NCBI GenBank assembly: GCA_934274515.1
Contig: CAKQTC010000003.1
Span: 112,138-176,137 of the forward strand
Origin: an uncultured Clostridia bacterium
GTDB taxonomy: Bacteria > Bacillota > Clostridia > Christensenellales > DTU072
Reading direction: 5' to 3'
Length of the DNA: 64,000 nucleotides
Part shown: in pieces, positions 50,845 through 58,838 of the stretch
Numbering within the stretch: position 1 is the first letter of the stretch
Layout of the letters: every line of letters starts with the position of its first letter
Program-made: the position numbers and the translations under genes
The notes under the pieces: generated by a model
The model's database searches: none
What the model was told of the DNA's origin: nothing
What the model saw: only the letters and a program-made list of their open reading frames with translations

Positions 50845-52043
50845 ATTCTCTCCTTTTTTGTAACTTTTGCCGTTATTTTTTCATATTGTCCGATAACTTC
50901 TATTTCCGAATTTTCGTCTATTTCAGTGAAATCGCTAATAACTTCTTTGTTGTGTAAAACACGAAAATAGCCTTTTGACAGGAGTTTAAGCGGATTTACA
51001 TTTTCAAGTAAATTGATTAATTCCGTGATTTTTCGTTTTTTTGTCTCGAATAAGTTTTCCATACGAATTTTTGCGTTTTGTAACAAATATCTTATCGAAA
51101 CGTATTTTTCCTTTAATAGTCCGTTCGCCGCGCTTGAAACATTGTAAATTATATCTGAAAGATTTTCTACTTCCAACCTATATTTGTCTTCGATAAGTTT
51201 CTTGATTTTTTCCATTAGTTCGATTATCTTTCCGCGCATTTCTTCGTCGCTTACTGCAACTTTTTCTGCTGCAGCGGTAGGAGTAATCGCCCTATAATCG
51301 GATACGAAATCGCAAAGCGTATAGTCTGTTTCGTGTCCTATCGCGCTTATTATAGGCGTTTTCATCGAATAAATCGTCCTAACGACGGTTTCGTCGTTAA
51401 ACGGAAACAGGTCTTCGAACGAGCCGCCGCCGCGCGCGAGAATTATTACGTCGAACCCGTACGCGTCGGCATAAGTGAGCGCACAAACTACGTCGCCTAC
51501 ACAGTACTCTCCCTGAACTCGTACGTCGATTACGGTGACGTTTTGCTTCGAACCGTTATGCCCTATCGTATGAAAAAAATCCTGCATCGCCGCGCCTTTC
51601 GTGCTTGTAATTAAACCGATATTGACCGGATAAGGCGGTATCGTTTTTTTATGCGATTCATCGAAAATACCTTCCGCGGCAAGGTTTTGTTTTAATTCTT
51701 CGAGTTTTGCATACATTGCGCCCATTCCGAAACGCGTTATTTCATAGGCTTTTACGTTGATTTGTCCGCCTGCCTGATAGTAATCGACCGTTCCGCGAAC
51801 GAGGACTTTTTCTCCGTTTGACGGAACGTAGCGCGAAGAAACGTTAAAATAAACTACTCTAATCTGTGCCTTTTCGTCTTTAAGAGTAAAATAACAGTTG
51901 TTTTTAACGAGCGAACAACCTGAAACTTCGCCAACCACGGGGACGTTGTGCAGAAGTTCTTCTGCTTCGAAAACGCGGTTAACGTAATAGTTTAATTCCG
52001 TTACGGTAATGTAATTTCTATCTGTCGGCATTTTTGTATGCAT
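50841..52043 (-). CDS. xseA: Exodeoxyribonuclease VII large subunit
   Basis: 400 residues. An N-terminal OB fold (ITVTELNYYVNRVFEAEELLHNVPVVGEVSG) is followed by the catalytic domain with IGLITSTKGAAMQDF, VIILARGGGSFEDLFPFNDE and SAIGHETDYTLCDFVSDYRAITPTAAAE, then a coiled-coil region (about 270-370). It degrades single-stranded DNA with XseB. The ATG at 52043 lies within folD; a second ATG four codons on is equally possible. Confidence 0.95.
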   Translation of the reverse strand: MHTKMPTDRNYITVTELNYYVNRVFEAEELLHNVPVVGEVSGCSLVKNNCYFTLKDEKAQIRVVYFNVSSRYVPSNGEKVLVRGTVDYYQAGGQINVKAYEITRFGMGAMYAKLEELKQNLAAEGIFDESHKKTIPPYPVNIGLITSTKGAAMQDFFHTIGHNGSKQNVTVIDVRVQGEYCVGDVVCALTYADAYGFDVIILARGGGSFEDLFPFNDETVVRTIYSMKTPIISAIGHETDYTLCDFVSDYRAITPTAAAEKVAVSDEEMRGKIIELMEKIKKLIEDKYRLEVENLSDIIYNVSSAANGLLKEKYVSIRYLLQNAKIRMENLFETKKRKITELINLLENVNPLKLLSKGYFRVLHNKEVISDFTEIDENSEIEVIGQYEKITAKVTKKERI

Positions 52044-52863
52044 TTAAGGTGTTTTGCATAAGCATCGTAACCGTCATAGGTCCGACGCCGCCCGGAACGG
52101 GTGTAATCAACGCGCATTTATCGGCAATACCGTCAAAATCCGCATCGCCGCATAGTTTTCCGTTTACCCTGTTTATTCCCGCGTCAACGACGATTGAACC
52201 GCTTTTTATCATATCGCGCGTAAGAAAATTCGGTTTGCCAACGGCAAGTACGATTATGTCCGCTTTTTTTGTGTATTCTCGTAGATTAACCGTATGCGAA
52301 TGACAAACGGTTACGGTTGCGTTTTCTTGCATAAGCAACGCCGCCACGGGTTTTCCCACGATGTTACTCCTGCCTATAACGACGGCGTTTGCTCCGTCGA
52401 TGTTAACGTTGTATGCTTTTAACAGTTCGATTATGCCTTTCGGCGTGCAACTTACGAGCGCGTTACGTTCTCCTAAAAACAGTTTACCCGCTTGGTACGC
52501 GCTGAATCCGTCTATGTCTTTTTTCGGGTCGATTGCGGCAAGTATATTGTCTTTATTCAAATGTTTCGGCAGCGGTAATTGAACGAGTATGCCGTAGACG
52601 TCAATGTTTTCGTTTAGATTGCTTATAAGCGAAAGGACTTCGTTTTCGGAAACGGTTTCGTCGAGTTCGTAGTGGTAAGAGGTAATCCCCGTTTCTTTGC
52701 AGGCGTTGATTTTATTGCGTACGTAAACTTCGCTTGCCGGGTCATGCCCTATTATAATAACGGCAAGACCTATTTGTTTGCCTTGCTCCGTTATTTTTGT
52801 AATCTGTTCTTTCAGTTCCGCTCTTATCAAAGCAGAAATTTTTTTTCCGTCGATAATTACCAT
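52018..52863 (-). CDS. folD: Bifunctional methylenetetrahydrofolate dehydrogenase/cyclohydrolase FolD
   Basis: 281 residues. The catalytic lysine region is YVRNKINACKETGI, with GILVQLPLPKHLN and VVIGRSNIVGKPVAALL (NADP-binding), and the C-terminal signature TPVPGGVGPMTVTMLMQNT. It interconverts 5,10-methylene-, methenyl- and 10-formyl-THF. It ends inside the xseA start by 26 nt. Confidence 0.97.
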   Translation of the reverse strand: MVIIDGKKISALIRAELKEQITKITEQGKQIGLAVIIIGHDPASEVYVRNKINACKETGITSYHYELDETVSENEVLSLISNLNENIDVYGILVQLPLPKHLNKDNILAAIDPKKDIDGFSAYQAGKLFLGERNALVSCTPKGIIELLKAYNVNIDGANAVVIGRSNIVGKPVAALLMQENATVTVCHSHTVNLREYTKKADIIVLAVGKPNFLTRDMIKSGSIVVDAGINRVNGKLCGDADFDGIADKCALITPVPGGVGPMTVTMLMQNTLNAYKNADR

Positions 52864-52867
52864 AAGG

Positions 52868-53269
52868 TTATTCGCTTAACTCCTTGTAAATTGAGGAAAG
52901 TATACCGTTTACGAAAGAATTGCTTTTTTCCGTCGAATATTTTTTAACGAGCGCAACCGCTTCGCTTATAGAAACCGAAAGCGGTATATCGTCCATATAT
53001 TTCATTTCGTATATGGCAAGCAATAGCGCGCTTAAATCGGTTTTGTAGATACGGTCGATAGCAAAACTATGCGAATGTTCTTCGATGACACTCATAAGTT
53101 CGTCATATTTAGAAATAACACCGCGATAAACTTTTTCGAGGTATTCCGCGTCAGTTTCATCTATGTCCGCACAGGAAAAAATCTTAAAAGTACGAAGATT
53201 AGGTTCTTTACCGAAAATATATTCAAAAATTAATTTATACGCATAATCGCGCGCTACTTTTCTACTCAT
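52868..53269 (-). CDS. nusB: Transcription antitermination factor NusB
   Basis: 133 residues. It starts with an S-R-K-x-A-R-D-Y-A-Y-K-L-type helix, and has IDRIYKTDLSALLLAIYEMKYMDDIPLSVSISEAVALVKKYS and the closing SFVNGILSSIYKEL, all diagnostic. It binds boxA RNA with S10 in rRNA antitermination. It sits between the Asp23-like gene and folD, as in Bacillus (yqhY-yqhZ-folD). Confidence 0.96.
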   Translation of the reverse strand: MSRKVARDYAYKLIFEYIFGKEPNLRTFKIFSCADIDETDAEYLEKVYRGVISKYDELMSVIEEHSHSFAIDRIYKTDLSALLLAIYEMKYMDDIPLSVSISEAVALVKKYSTEKSNSFVNGILSSIYKELSE

Positions 53270-53272
53270 TTG

Positions 53273-53596
53273 TCAATTAAAAATTACGCTATTTACTATA
53301 ATATTTACGTTTTTTACCGTCAAACCCGTGTTTTCGGTTACGTCGTTTATAATTTTTTCTTGCAACGCGCAAGCGACTTGCGCTACGTTGTATCCGAATA
53401 CCACGTCGATATATACGTCTATCGTAATTCGGTTTTGTTCGTCAAAATACAAATTGACGTTACTCGGAGAAAAAAATCTTTTCGGTTTGGTAAGCAATAC
53501 TTCGTCCGAAGATACGCCCTCGGTATGCATAACCGCGGCGTTTACAAGAGAAGTAACGATATTTGTATAATTTTCTTGATTATTCGGGGTTTTCAT
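53273..53596 (-). CDS. Asp23/Gls24 family protein (YqhY-like)
   Basis: 107 residues. The Asp23/Gls24 fold is recognised from IVTSLVNAAVMHTEGVSSD, NLYFDEQNRITIDVYIDVVFGYNVAQVACALQEKIINDVTENTGLTVKNVNI. In Bacillus YqhY is linked to control of acetyl-CoA carboxylase and membrane composition; the role here is unproven. It is the first gene of an operon leading through nusB, folD and xseAB to ispA and tlyA. The promoter -10 box is 6 nt from the ATG and there is no Shine-Dalgarno, so the mRNA should be leaderless. Confidence 0.92.
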   Translation of the reverse strand: MKTPNNQENYTNIVTSLVNAAVMHTEGVSSDEVLLTKPKRFFSPSNVNLYFDEQNRITIDVYIDVVFGYNVAQVACALQEKIINDVTENTGLTVKNVNIIVNSVIFN

Positions 53597-53602
53597 ACGC
53601 TT

Positions 53603-53631
53603 AGTATATCATAGCCGCCCCGAATAATCAA
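53603..53631 (-). promoter_or_regulatory. Promoter of the asp23-nusB-folD-xseAB operon
   Basis: Minus strand TTGATT (53631-53626), 17 bp, TATACT (53608-53603). Only AAGCGT separates the -10 box from the ATG at 53596, placing the expected transcription start on the A of ATG. Confidence 0.8.
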
Positions 53632-53734
53632 GTACAATTTACGGGCTTTTCCAAAATCATCGATACGATTTATATACGTTTCGGTCAATGGAAAGTCGTT
53701 TTTCTTGCGTCATATTAACGATTATACTGTAATC

Positions 53735-54217
53735 TTATACGTAAGGAATAATTACTACGTCTTTTGCCGTGTATTCGGTTTCTGATACAATCGTGCTTAG
53801 AATCTGAGCCGCTTCTTCTACGGTAAGTTCGTTATCTTGTACCACGACGTTTACGTTGCCGTTGCTGATAGTAACGATACAGTCTTTGAACCCGTAGGCT
53901 TTAATAAGTCCTTCGAGCGTGGTTTCGGTTTCCATTGCGGAAGAAAGAGCGAGGTAGGATTTGTTTGCTTCCGCCATCGTCTTTTCGTCTGCGGTAGTGC
54001 TTGCCATTAAACTTTCGAGATAAAGTTTTTCTTGCGCTCGCGTGCTGTCTCTGTCCGTTCGATAAGTGCTGAAAAATGTCGGTTCGGTAGTTCCTACCGG
54101 CGAGTTATCTTTCTTGCCGATGCCTTTTACGGTAAGGAAGTAATTAAGACACGCTACCCCTGCGAGAAGTACCACCAACGATACCAACACGATAATCTTC
54201 TTTTTGTTCGCTTTCAT
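53735..54217 (-). CDS. spoIIIAH: Stage III sporulation protein AH
   Basis: 160 residues. An N-terminal membrane helix (about 8-27) is followed by a spacer and the YscJ/FliF-like ring-forming domain at the C-terminus (about 75-160). It forms the mother-cell ring that meets forespore SpoIIQ in the feeding-tube channel. It is the last gene of spoIIIA, 40 nt after AG, with Shine-Dalgarno GGAGG. Confidence 0.92.
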   Translation of the reverse strand: MKANKKKIIVLVSLVVLLAGVACLNYFLTVKGIGKKDNSPVGTTEPTFFSTYRTDRDSTRAQEKLYLESLMASTTADEKTMAEANKSYLALSSAMETETTLEGLIKAYGFKDCIVTISNGNVNVVVQDNELTVEEAAQILSTIVSETEYTAKDVVIIPYV

Positions 54218-54257
54218 AAAAATGCCTCCGTTTTTTGTTTTTTGCGATTTATTTTTA

Positions 54258-54668
54258 TCATTTTGCCGAATAAACTTCGACGCTGTGATAATCGATTTTT
54301 AATGCGGTTTGTACCGCGTGACGTATTTTCCATTCGGCAAGCGGATTATCAGCCCCTGTCGCTACAACTATTACGCCTTTTATTTTTTCGTTTTCGTCGT
54401 ATGAAATCATTACCTTGGTTTTGCCGATTCCGTCGATTTGTTCAAGTATATCCGCAAGTTTTTCCTCGCTTTCACTGTAAGCAACGTTTCTCGCCGTGTC
54501 GGTGGCGACAGGCTCTTTCTTGTCTTTGTCTATTTTGCCGACTACGTTTCCGTATATAAGTAAGGCTATCGCAACCGTTAAAATACATATGATTAACTTT
54601 ATGTTCTTTATACCTTTGATTTTTGTCAGAATTTCTCGCATTTTGTCGCCGCTATTGTTCTGTTCCAT
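54258..54668 (-). CDS. spoIIIAG: Stage III sporulation protein AG
   Basis: 136 residues. One membrane helix (about 24-44, NIKLIICILTVAIALLIYGN) and a C-terminal ring-building domain with LADILEQIDGIGKTKVMISYDENEKIKGVIVVATGADNPL, typical of SpoIIIAG. It forms large rings in the mother-cell membrane of the SpoIIIA-SpoIIQ complex. It is shorter than Bacillus AG, lacking part of the loop. It overlaps spoIIIAF by 17 nt. Confidence 0.92.
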   Translation of the reverse strand: MEQNNSGDKMREILTKIKGIKNIKLIICILTVAIALLIYGNVVGKIDKDKKEPVATDTARNVAYSESEEKLADILEQIDGIGKTKVMISYDENEKIKGVIVVATGADNPLAEWKIRHAVQTALKIDYHSVEVYSAK

Positions 54669-55128
54669 AAACGATTATTCTGTCCTTGTCTACATCTATC
54701 ACGGATACAACCGCTTCGATTATTTTTTCATTAGTAAATATATTCTCGCCGTGCTCGTTTATACCGTTTTCTTTGACCGTAATTATAACGTTTTTAATAA
54801 CACCTTGTTCGCAAACGATTTTTGCCGAACACCTGACGGCAGAATTGACGTTTAACTTTCTTTCGATTGCGCGTTCGGTTTTCTCTATCAAAAACTCGTC
54901 CAATGCGCCGTAATTTGCCGTTATTGCGGTTGTCTTTTCCGTGTCGAATATGTCATCGAAACTAAAATTTTTATTAACTAGCCCGACTAGCGGCGTTAGA
55001 ACAATTATAACGACGGCAAGACGCAGTATTCCTTGCACGTATTTTTTCGTTTTGCCTTCCGATAACATCATTTCCAACAAAACGAGCAACAGGCACGTTG
55101 CCGCGACGCTTATAAGATATGTTTTCAT
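54652..55128 (-). CDS. spoIIIAF: Stage III sporulation protein AF
   Basis: 158 residues. Two N-terminal membrane helices (about 2-20 and 32-50, with YVQGILRLAVVIIVLTPLVGLV) are followed by a small alpha/beta ring-building domain. Conservation is weak in this family; position between AE and AG and the two-helix topology make the call secure. Confidence 0.88.
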   Translation of the reverse strand: MKTYLISVAATCLLLVLLEMMLSEGKTKKYVQGILRLAVVIIVLTPLVGLVNKNFSFDDIFDTEKTTAITANYGALDEFLIEKTERAIERKLNVNSAVRCSAKIVCEQGVIKNVIITVKENGINEHGENIFTNEKIIEAVVSVIDVDKDRIIVYGTEQ

Positions 55129-56333
55129 ATTACCCCCCTATTACACGTCACGATAATTAACATTATTATAATTAAAAGAGAAAAAACGACGGTAATGCAA
55201 GTAATAAGAGGTAAAACCAGGCTTTTGCTCACGTTTACGAGCATATCCGATATTTTCTTTTCTCCGAACGGTTCCGCTATCGCTCCCGTGAGTTTTAGTA
55301 TCAACATCGTAGCGAATATTTTCATTATCGGAATGGCAGAAAAGAGCAATAATATAACGATTCCGACAAGTCCGATTGCGTTTTTAATGACAATACAACT
55401 AGCCGTTATTATGTCAAAACCGTCTTTAAGGTATCCGCCGATAACGGGAACGTAACTAGACAACGCGTATTTTGCGCCTTTTGTCGCCAGCGAGTCCACA
55501 CTTGCTCCCGTAATGCCGCTTGCCGTCGTATAAGTGATAAAAACGCCGAAAAATATGCCGATAATCCATTCTCCGCAAGATTTTGCAAATCCTGCGATTT
55601 TACCTAGTTTTATGTCGTCGCTGAGATTACCTATAACGTTGAAAACAAACGATATGAAAAATGCAGGCATAACAACGTAATTGACGATTTTCACGACGAA
55701 TGAAGAGAAAATCAACACCATCGGTTGATAAACGGCGGCGGACGCACTCGCTCCTATTGCCGTAACCAGCGTCAGTAACACGGGAAAAACAGCGTCGCAA
55801 AACCTGCCGGCGTCGTTTATCATTTTCCCTGCGGAAATTACCGCGTCGCCGACCATAACTCCGACAACGGTTATTATCGTACCGTAACAGGCAAGATACA
55901 CGATTTTTTTCGTGGACGCTTTTGAAAAACCCGATGTTAGGTTGGATAAAATACTCATTAAAACGACGGTAATCAGTATGATAATCGCTTGTATAAGAAC
56001 TCCTTTCACGTTTCCGAAAAAAACTTTCGAGATATAAGCGAAGATATATTTGAAATCGTATTGAAAATCGTTGTTTAACACTTGTTCAACAAGCGTTTTA
56101 ATCGAATAATTTTCATCGGAAAGCCCTATTTTCGCTAAAAAGTTTTCAAGTTGCGATAAATCGGTTTTATCGAGAAGTTCGTCTACGGTTTCCGTTATAG
56201 TTTCTTCCGTTTCGGCTTTTTGTTTCGTATTCTCTGCATAGGCGCATTTTGACGAAGGCACGAAAACCGATAATCCAAGCGCGAAAATCGATACAATAAT
56301 TATCAAAAATGCGACTAAACGTGCTTTAATCAT
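55125..56333 (-). CDS. spoIIIAE: Stage III sporulation protein AE
   Basis: 402 residues. A signal sequence is followed by a soluble stretch (TVDELLDKTDLSQLENFLAK) and seven or more membrane helices with typical segments (VPVIGGYLKDGFDIITASCIVIKNAIG). It is the largest membrane component of the SpoIIIA channel and probably its permease-like core. It overlaps AD and AF by 4 nt each. Confidence 0.94.
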   Translation of the reverse strand: MIKARLVAFLIIIVSIFALGLSVFVPSSKCAYAENTKQKAETEETITETVDELLDKTDLSQLENFLAKIGLSDENYSIKTLVEQVLNNDFQYDFKYIFAYISKVFFGNVKGVLIQAIIILITVVLMSILSNLTSGFSKASTKKIVYLACYGTIITVVGVMVGDAVISAGKMINDAGRFCDAVFPVLLTLVTAIGASASAAVYQPMVLIFSSFVVKIVNYVVMPAFFISFVFNVIGNLSDDIKLGKIAGFAKSCGEWIIGIFFGVFITYTTASGITGASVDSLATKGAKYALSSYVPVIGGYLKDGFDIITASCIVIKNAIGLVGIVILLLFSAIPIMKIFATMLILKLTGAIAEPFGEKKISDMLVNVSKSLVLPLITCITVVFSLLIIIMLIIVTCNRGVI

Positions 56334-56707
56334 AATAATGCTCCTATCGTTTCGATTATGCCGTTTATAATCGGTAACGACATAGCGAAAATAGTTAATT
56401 TTCCTGCAAATTCAATTTTTTTACCTACCGACGAACAATCGCAGTCATCGCAAACGCTTGCCGCATATTCCGTTACGTACCCTATTCCGATTATTTTTAG
56501 CAACGCGGAAAATACCGTTCCGCCAAGACCTGCTTTATCGCTAAGGTTTGTAAAAATCGTAAGAGTTTCGGTGATTTTGTCGCTAAGCGTTATTAATACT
56601 GCTGCTCCTACTGCTACGAGTACAAGCGGAGCAAGTTCACTTTTGACATCTTTAATCAATTTGTAGCATATTACTCCGATAAACGCCAAACCGATTATTT
56701 TAAGCAT
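56330..56707 (-). CDS. spoIIIAD: Stage III sporulation protein AD
   Basis: 125 residues with four hydrophobic helices. LLKIIGIGYVTEYAASVCDDC and EFAGKLTIFAMSLPIINGIIETI are diagnostic for SpoIIIAD. It is a small integral component of the SpoIIIA channel, 1 nt from AC. Confidence 0.94.
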   Translation of the reverse strand: MLKIIGLAFIGVICYKLIKDVKSELAPLVLVAVGAAVLITLSDKITETLTIFTNLSDKAGLGGTVFSALLKIIGIGYVTEYAASVCDDCDCSSVGKKIEFAGKLTIFAMSLPIINGIIETIGALL

Positions 56708-56708
56708 T

Positions 56709-56906
56709 TTAATTGAGATAAAAGAGATTTTTTAGCGTTCCGAACAGACCGCTTACCATATCCATAACCATTACAAGCACTATGACAAGACCAGCGAGCG
56801 TGACGAGCGTAGCGATTTCTTTCTTGTCGCTTTTTTCGAGTATATTGTTTAACACGGCTGTTATTATACCTATTCCGGCTATTTTGAAAATGATGTCGAT
56901 TCCCAT
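56709..56906 (-). CDS. spoIIIAC: Stage III sporulation protein AC
   Basis: 65 residues, two membrane helices. IIFKIAGIGIITAVLNNILEKSDKKEIATLVTLAGLV is the full SpoIIIAC pattern. It is the normal length for this small channel component. Confidence 0.95.
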   Translation of the reverse strand: MGIDIIFKIAGIGIITAVLNNILEKSDKKEIATLVTLAGLVIVLVMVMDMVSGLFGTLKNLFYLN

Positions 56907-56913
56907 ATCCCTC

Positions 56914-57366
56914 TCACAAAGTCAGGATAAATATCCCGACTGCCGCTATTGGCAAAAGTTTTTTCAGCATTTTTCCTTTTACTTCGTAATCTAAAGTTGC
57001 TTTTTCTTTCTGCTTAGTTATTTCGTTTATCGTTTCCGCTAAAAATCCGCGTAAACTATCGCTGTCCATCGACCGAACTTTTTCGGTAAAGTTATGCACG
57101 ACGGCAAAACGTGCGTTAAAAGTAAATCGTTTTTTCAAACTATCCGAAAATATGTATTCGTCGTATTTTGACGGAGAGTTTTTTCGGAATTTTTCGATTA
57201 TTACGTCCATATCCGACTTATAATAATTTATTTCGCTTTCGCAAAATAGAACGAACTCGTGAAATCGGTCAAGAATATGTATTCTGTCCGCATAAACGGA
57301 ACATAACGAATTACCGAGGAGCCACCCCGTCGCTACAAGCAACGCTCCGCCTATATACTTAACCAT
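56914..57366 (-). CDS. spoIIIAB: Stage III sporulation protein AB
   Basis: 150 residues. An N-terminal helix (about 3-19) with GWLLGNSL, a cytoplasmic helical domain (FVLFCESEINYYKSDMDVIIE) and a C-terminal helix ending KKLLPIAAVGIFILTL, the SpoIIIAB/GspF-like topology. It pairs with the SpoIIIAA ATPase. It overlaps AA by 8 nt. Confidence 0.93.
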   Translation of the reverse strand: MVKYIGGALLVATGWLLGNSLCSVYADRIHILDRFHEFVLFCESEINYYKSDMDVIIEKFRKNSPSKYDEYIFSDSLKKRFTFNARFAVVHNFTEKVRSMDSDSLRGFLAETINEITKQKEKATLDYEVKGKMLKKLLPIAAVGIFILTL

Positions 57367-58171
57367 TTTTTCGTACGATAGAAGTTATGCGACCGGAATG
57401 CGGTTTAGAAGTGAGCATTACGAAACACTCGAATTCTTTTTTCAATTCTTCGGGTACTTTCCTAATTTCGTTTGAGTGAAAAGACGCAAGGCACTTTACG
57501 CCCGAACGGTTGATTTTTCTTACGGCGTCGAAGTCAGCGTCGGAAAAAAGTTCGTCGCACACGATTACGTCCGGCGACATACTGCGAATTATATTGCCGA
57601 AAACTTTTTCTTTAGGTATACCGCCGACTATATCGAGTCTGTCCGAACACAACAACCCGGCACGTTTTCCGCAGATTTCTCCTCTTTCGTCAATTACGAC
57701 AACATCGTTTTTTTTAGCCAAAACGCTCGTAATTGCTCTTATTAACGTTGTTTTTCCGCTATATGGCGGACCGATAATCAGTGTGTTTACGAAACCGTCG
57801 CTAATTTTTAATATTTCCTCGTTAATCGGTATCGAATGAGGAATTCTTATGCAAACCGATGTAACCGACGAATAGGCAATTAGATTTTTATCGTTGATTT
57901 TTCCCGTTCCGCACAGACCTATTCTTATTGCGTTTCCGTATTCTAAAAATCCGTCGGATATTTCGTTTTCGTAAGCATAACGCGAAAATGACGTCGCAAC
58001 GTCTACTATGCCGTTTATCAAATCGTTATCGGGGATAAAATCGAGAAAAAACTCTCGAAAGAAAGTTTTTACGAGTATAGGACGATGAACGCGAATACGA
58101 ATTTCGGTAACGGAGTTTACATCCGTTTCTTGCTCAATCTTATCGTAAAGTTTACCGAGTAATTTTTGCAT
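57359..58171 (-). CDS. spoIIIAA: Stage III sporulation protein AA (ATPase)
   Basis: 270 residues from the ATG at 58171; a TTG five codons earlier lies inside a hairpin and is less likely. It is an AAA/secretion-type ATPase: Walker A GPPYSGKTTLIRAI from G134, DERGEICG and VIVCDELFSDAD (Walker B). It powers the SpoIIIA-SpoIIQ channel from the mother-cell cytoplasm. The only Shine-Dalgarno-like bases (GGTG) lie in the 3' arm of the hairpin at 58177-58205, immediately before the start. Confidence 0.94.
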   Translation of the reverse strand: MQKLLGKLYDKIEQETDVNSVTEIRIRVHRPILVKTFFREFFLDFIPDNDLINGIVDVATSFSRYAYENEISDGFLEYGNAIRIGLCGTGKINDKNLIAYSSVTSVCIRIPHSIPINEEILKISDGFVNTLIIGPPYSGKTTLIRAITSVLAKKNDVVVIDERGEICGKRAGLLCSDRLDIVGGIPKEKVFGNIIRSMSPDVIVCDELFSDADFDAVRKINRSGVKCLASFHSNEIRKVPEELKKEFECFVMLTSKPHSGRITSIVRKNG

Positions 58172-58176
58172 AATAA

Positions 58177-58205
58177 AACACCGCAAAAGTATATTATGCG
58201 GTGTT
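58177..58205 (-). terminator. Terminator-like hairpin between efp and spoIIIAA
   Basis: A 9-bp stem AACACCGCA / TGCGGTGTT with an 11-nt loop and a T-rich tail on the minus strand (TTTTATT). It ends efp transcription but also abuts the spoIIIAA ATG, and its 3' arm holds the possible ribosome-binding bases. Confidence 0.7.
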
Positions 58206-58241
58206 TAGTATTATTCTTATTAATTATAAGAGGAAAAAAGA

Positions 58242-58805
58242 TTATACTCTCGACATATACATACCGGTTCTCGTATCGACGCGAATGGTTTCGCCTGCGT
58301 TGATGAACAGCGGAACTTGAATTTTGTAGCCGGTTTCGAGCGTAGCGTTTTTCGTGCCGGGTTGCGCCGTTGCGCCGGGGATTCCGGGGTCCGCTTCGAT
58401 GATTTGAAGTTCTACGAAGTTTTGCGGTTCGCAACTAAAAGCGTTTCCTTTGTAGAAAGCAATATCGCATACGTCGCCTTCTTTGATAAAGTGAAGCGCG
58501 TCTTCGACGAGTTCTTTGTTTAACGGGACAAGGTCGAAGGTGTCCACGTCCATAAAGTAGTAAAGATCACCGTCGCAATAACTATAAGACATCTTCTTTC
58601 TTTCGATATGCGCGAGTTCAAACTTTTCGCTAGGGTTAAACGTTCTCTCGATAACGCCGCCGGTCATAACGTTTCTAATTTTTGCACGAACAAACGCCGC
58701 GCCTTTGCCGGGTTTAACGTGTTGAAAATCTACGATAACCTGAACGGTTGAATCGAGTTCGAAAGTAATTCCTTTTCTAAAATCGCCTGCAAGTATATAA
58801 GGCAT
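58242..58805 (-). CDS. efp: Elongation factor P
   Basis: 187 residues: an N-terminal KOW-like domain and two OB domains. The modification-loop lysine is K34 in HVKPGKGAAFVR. The central signature ends in FVELQIIEADPGIPG and KNATLETGYKIQVPLFINAGE. It rescues ribosomes stalled at polyproline. No epmA/B or ymfI partner is seen here. It follows pepP, a frequent pairing. Confidence 0.97.
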   Translation of the reverse strand: MPYILAGDFRKGITFELDSTVQVIVDFQHVKPGKGAAFVRAKIRNVMTGGVIERTFNPSEKFELAHIERKKMSYSYCDGDLYYFMDVDTFDLVPLNKELVEDALHFIKEGDVCDIAFYKGNAFSCEPQNFVELQIIEADPGIPGATAQPGTKNATLETGYKIQVPLFINAGETIRVDTRTGMYMSRV

Positions 58806-58838
58806 ATAATCAATCCTCCAAAGTAATTTATGTTATAA

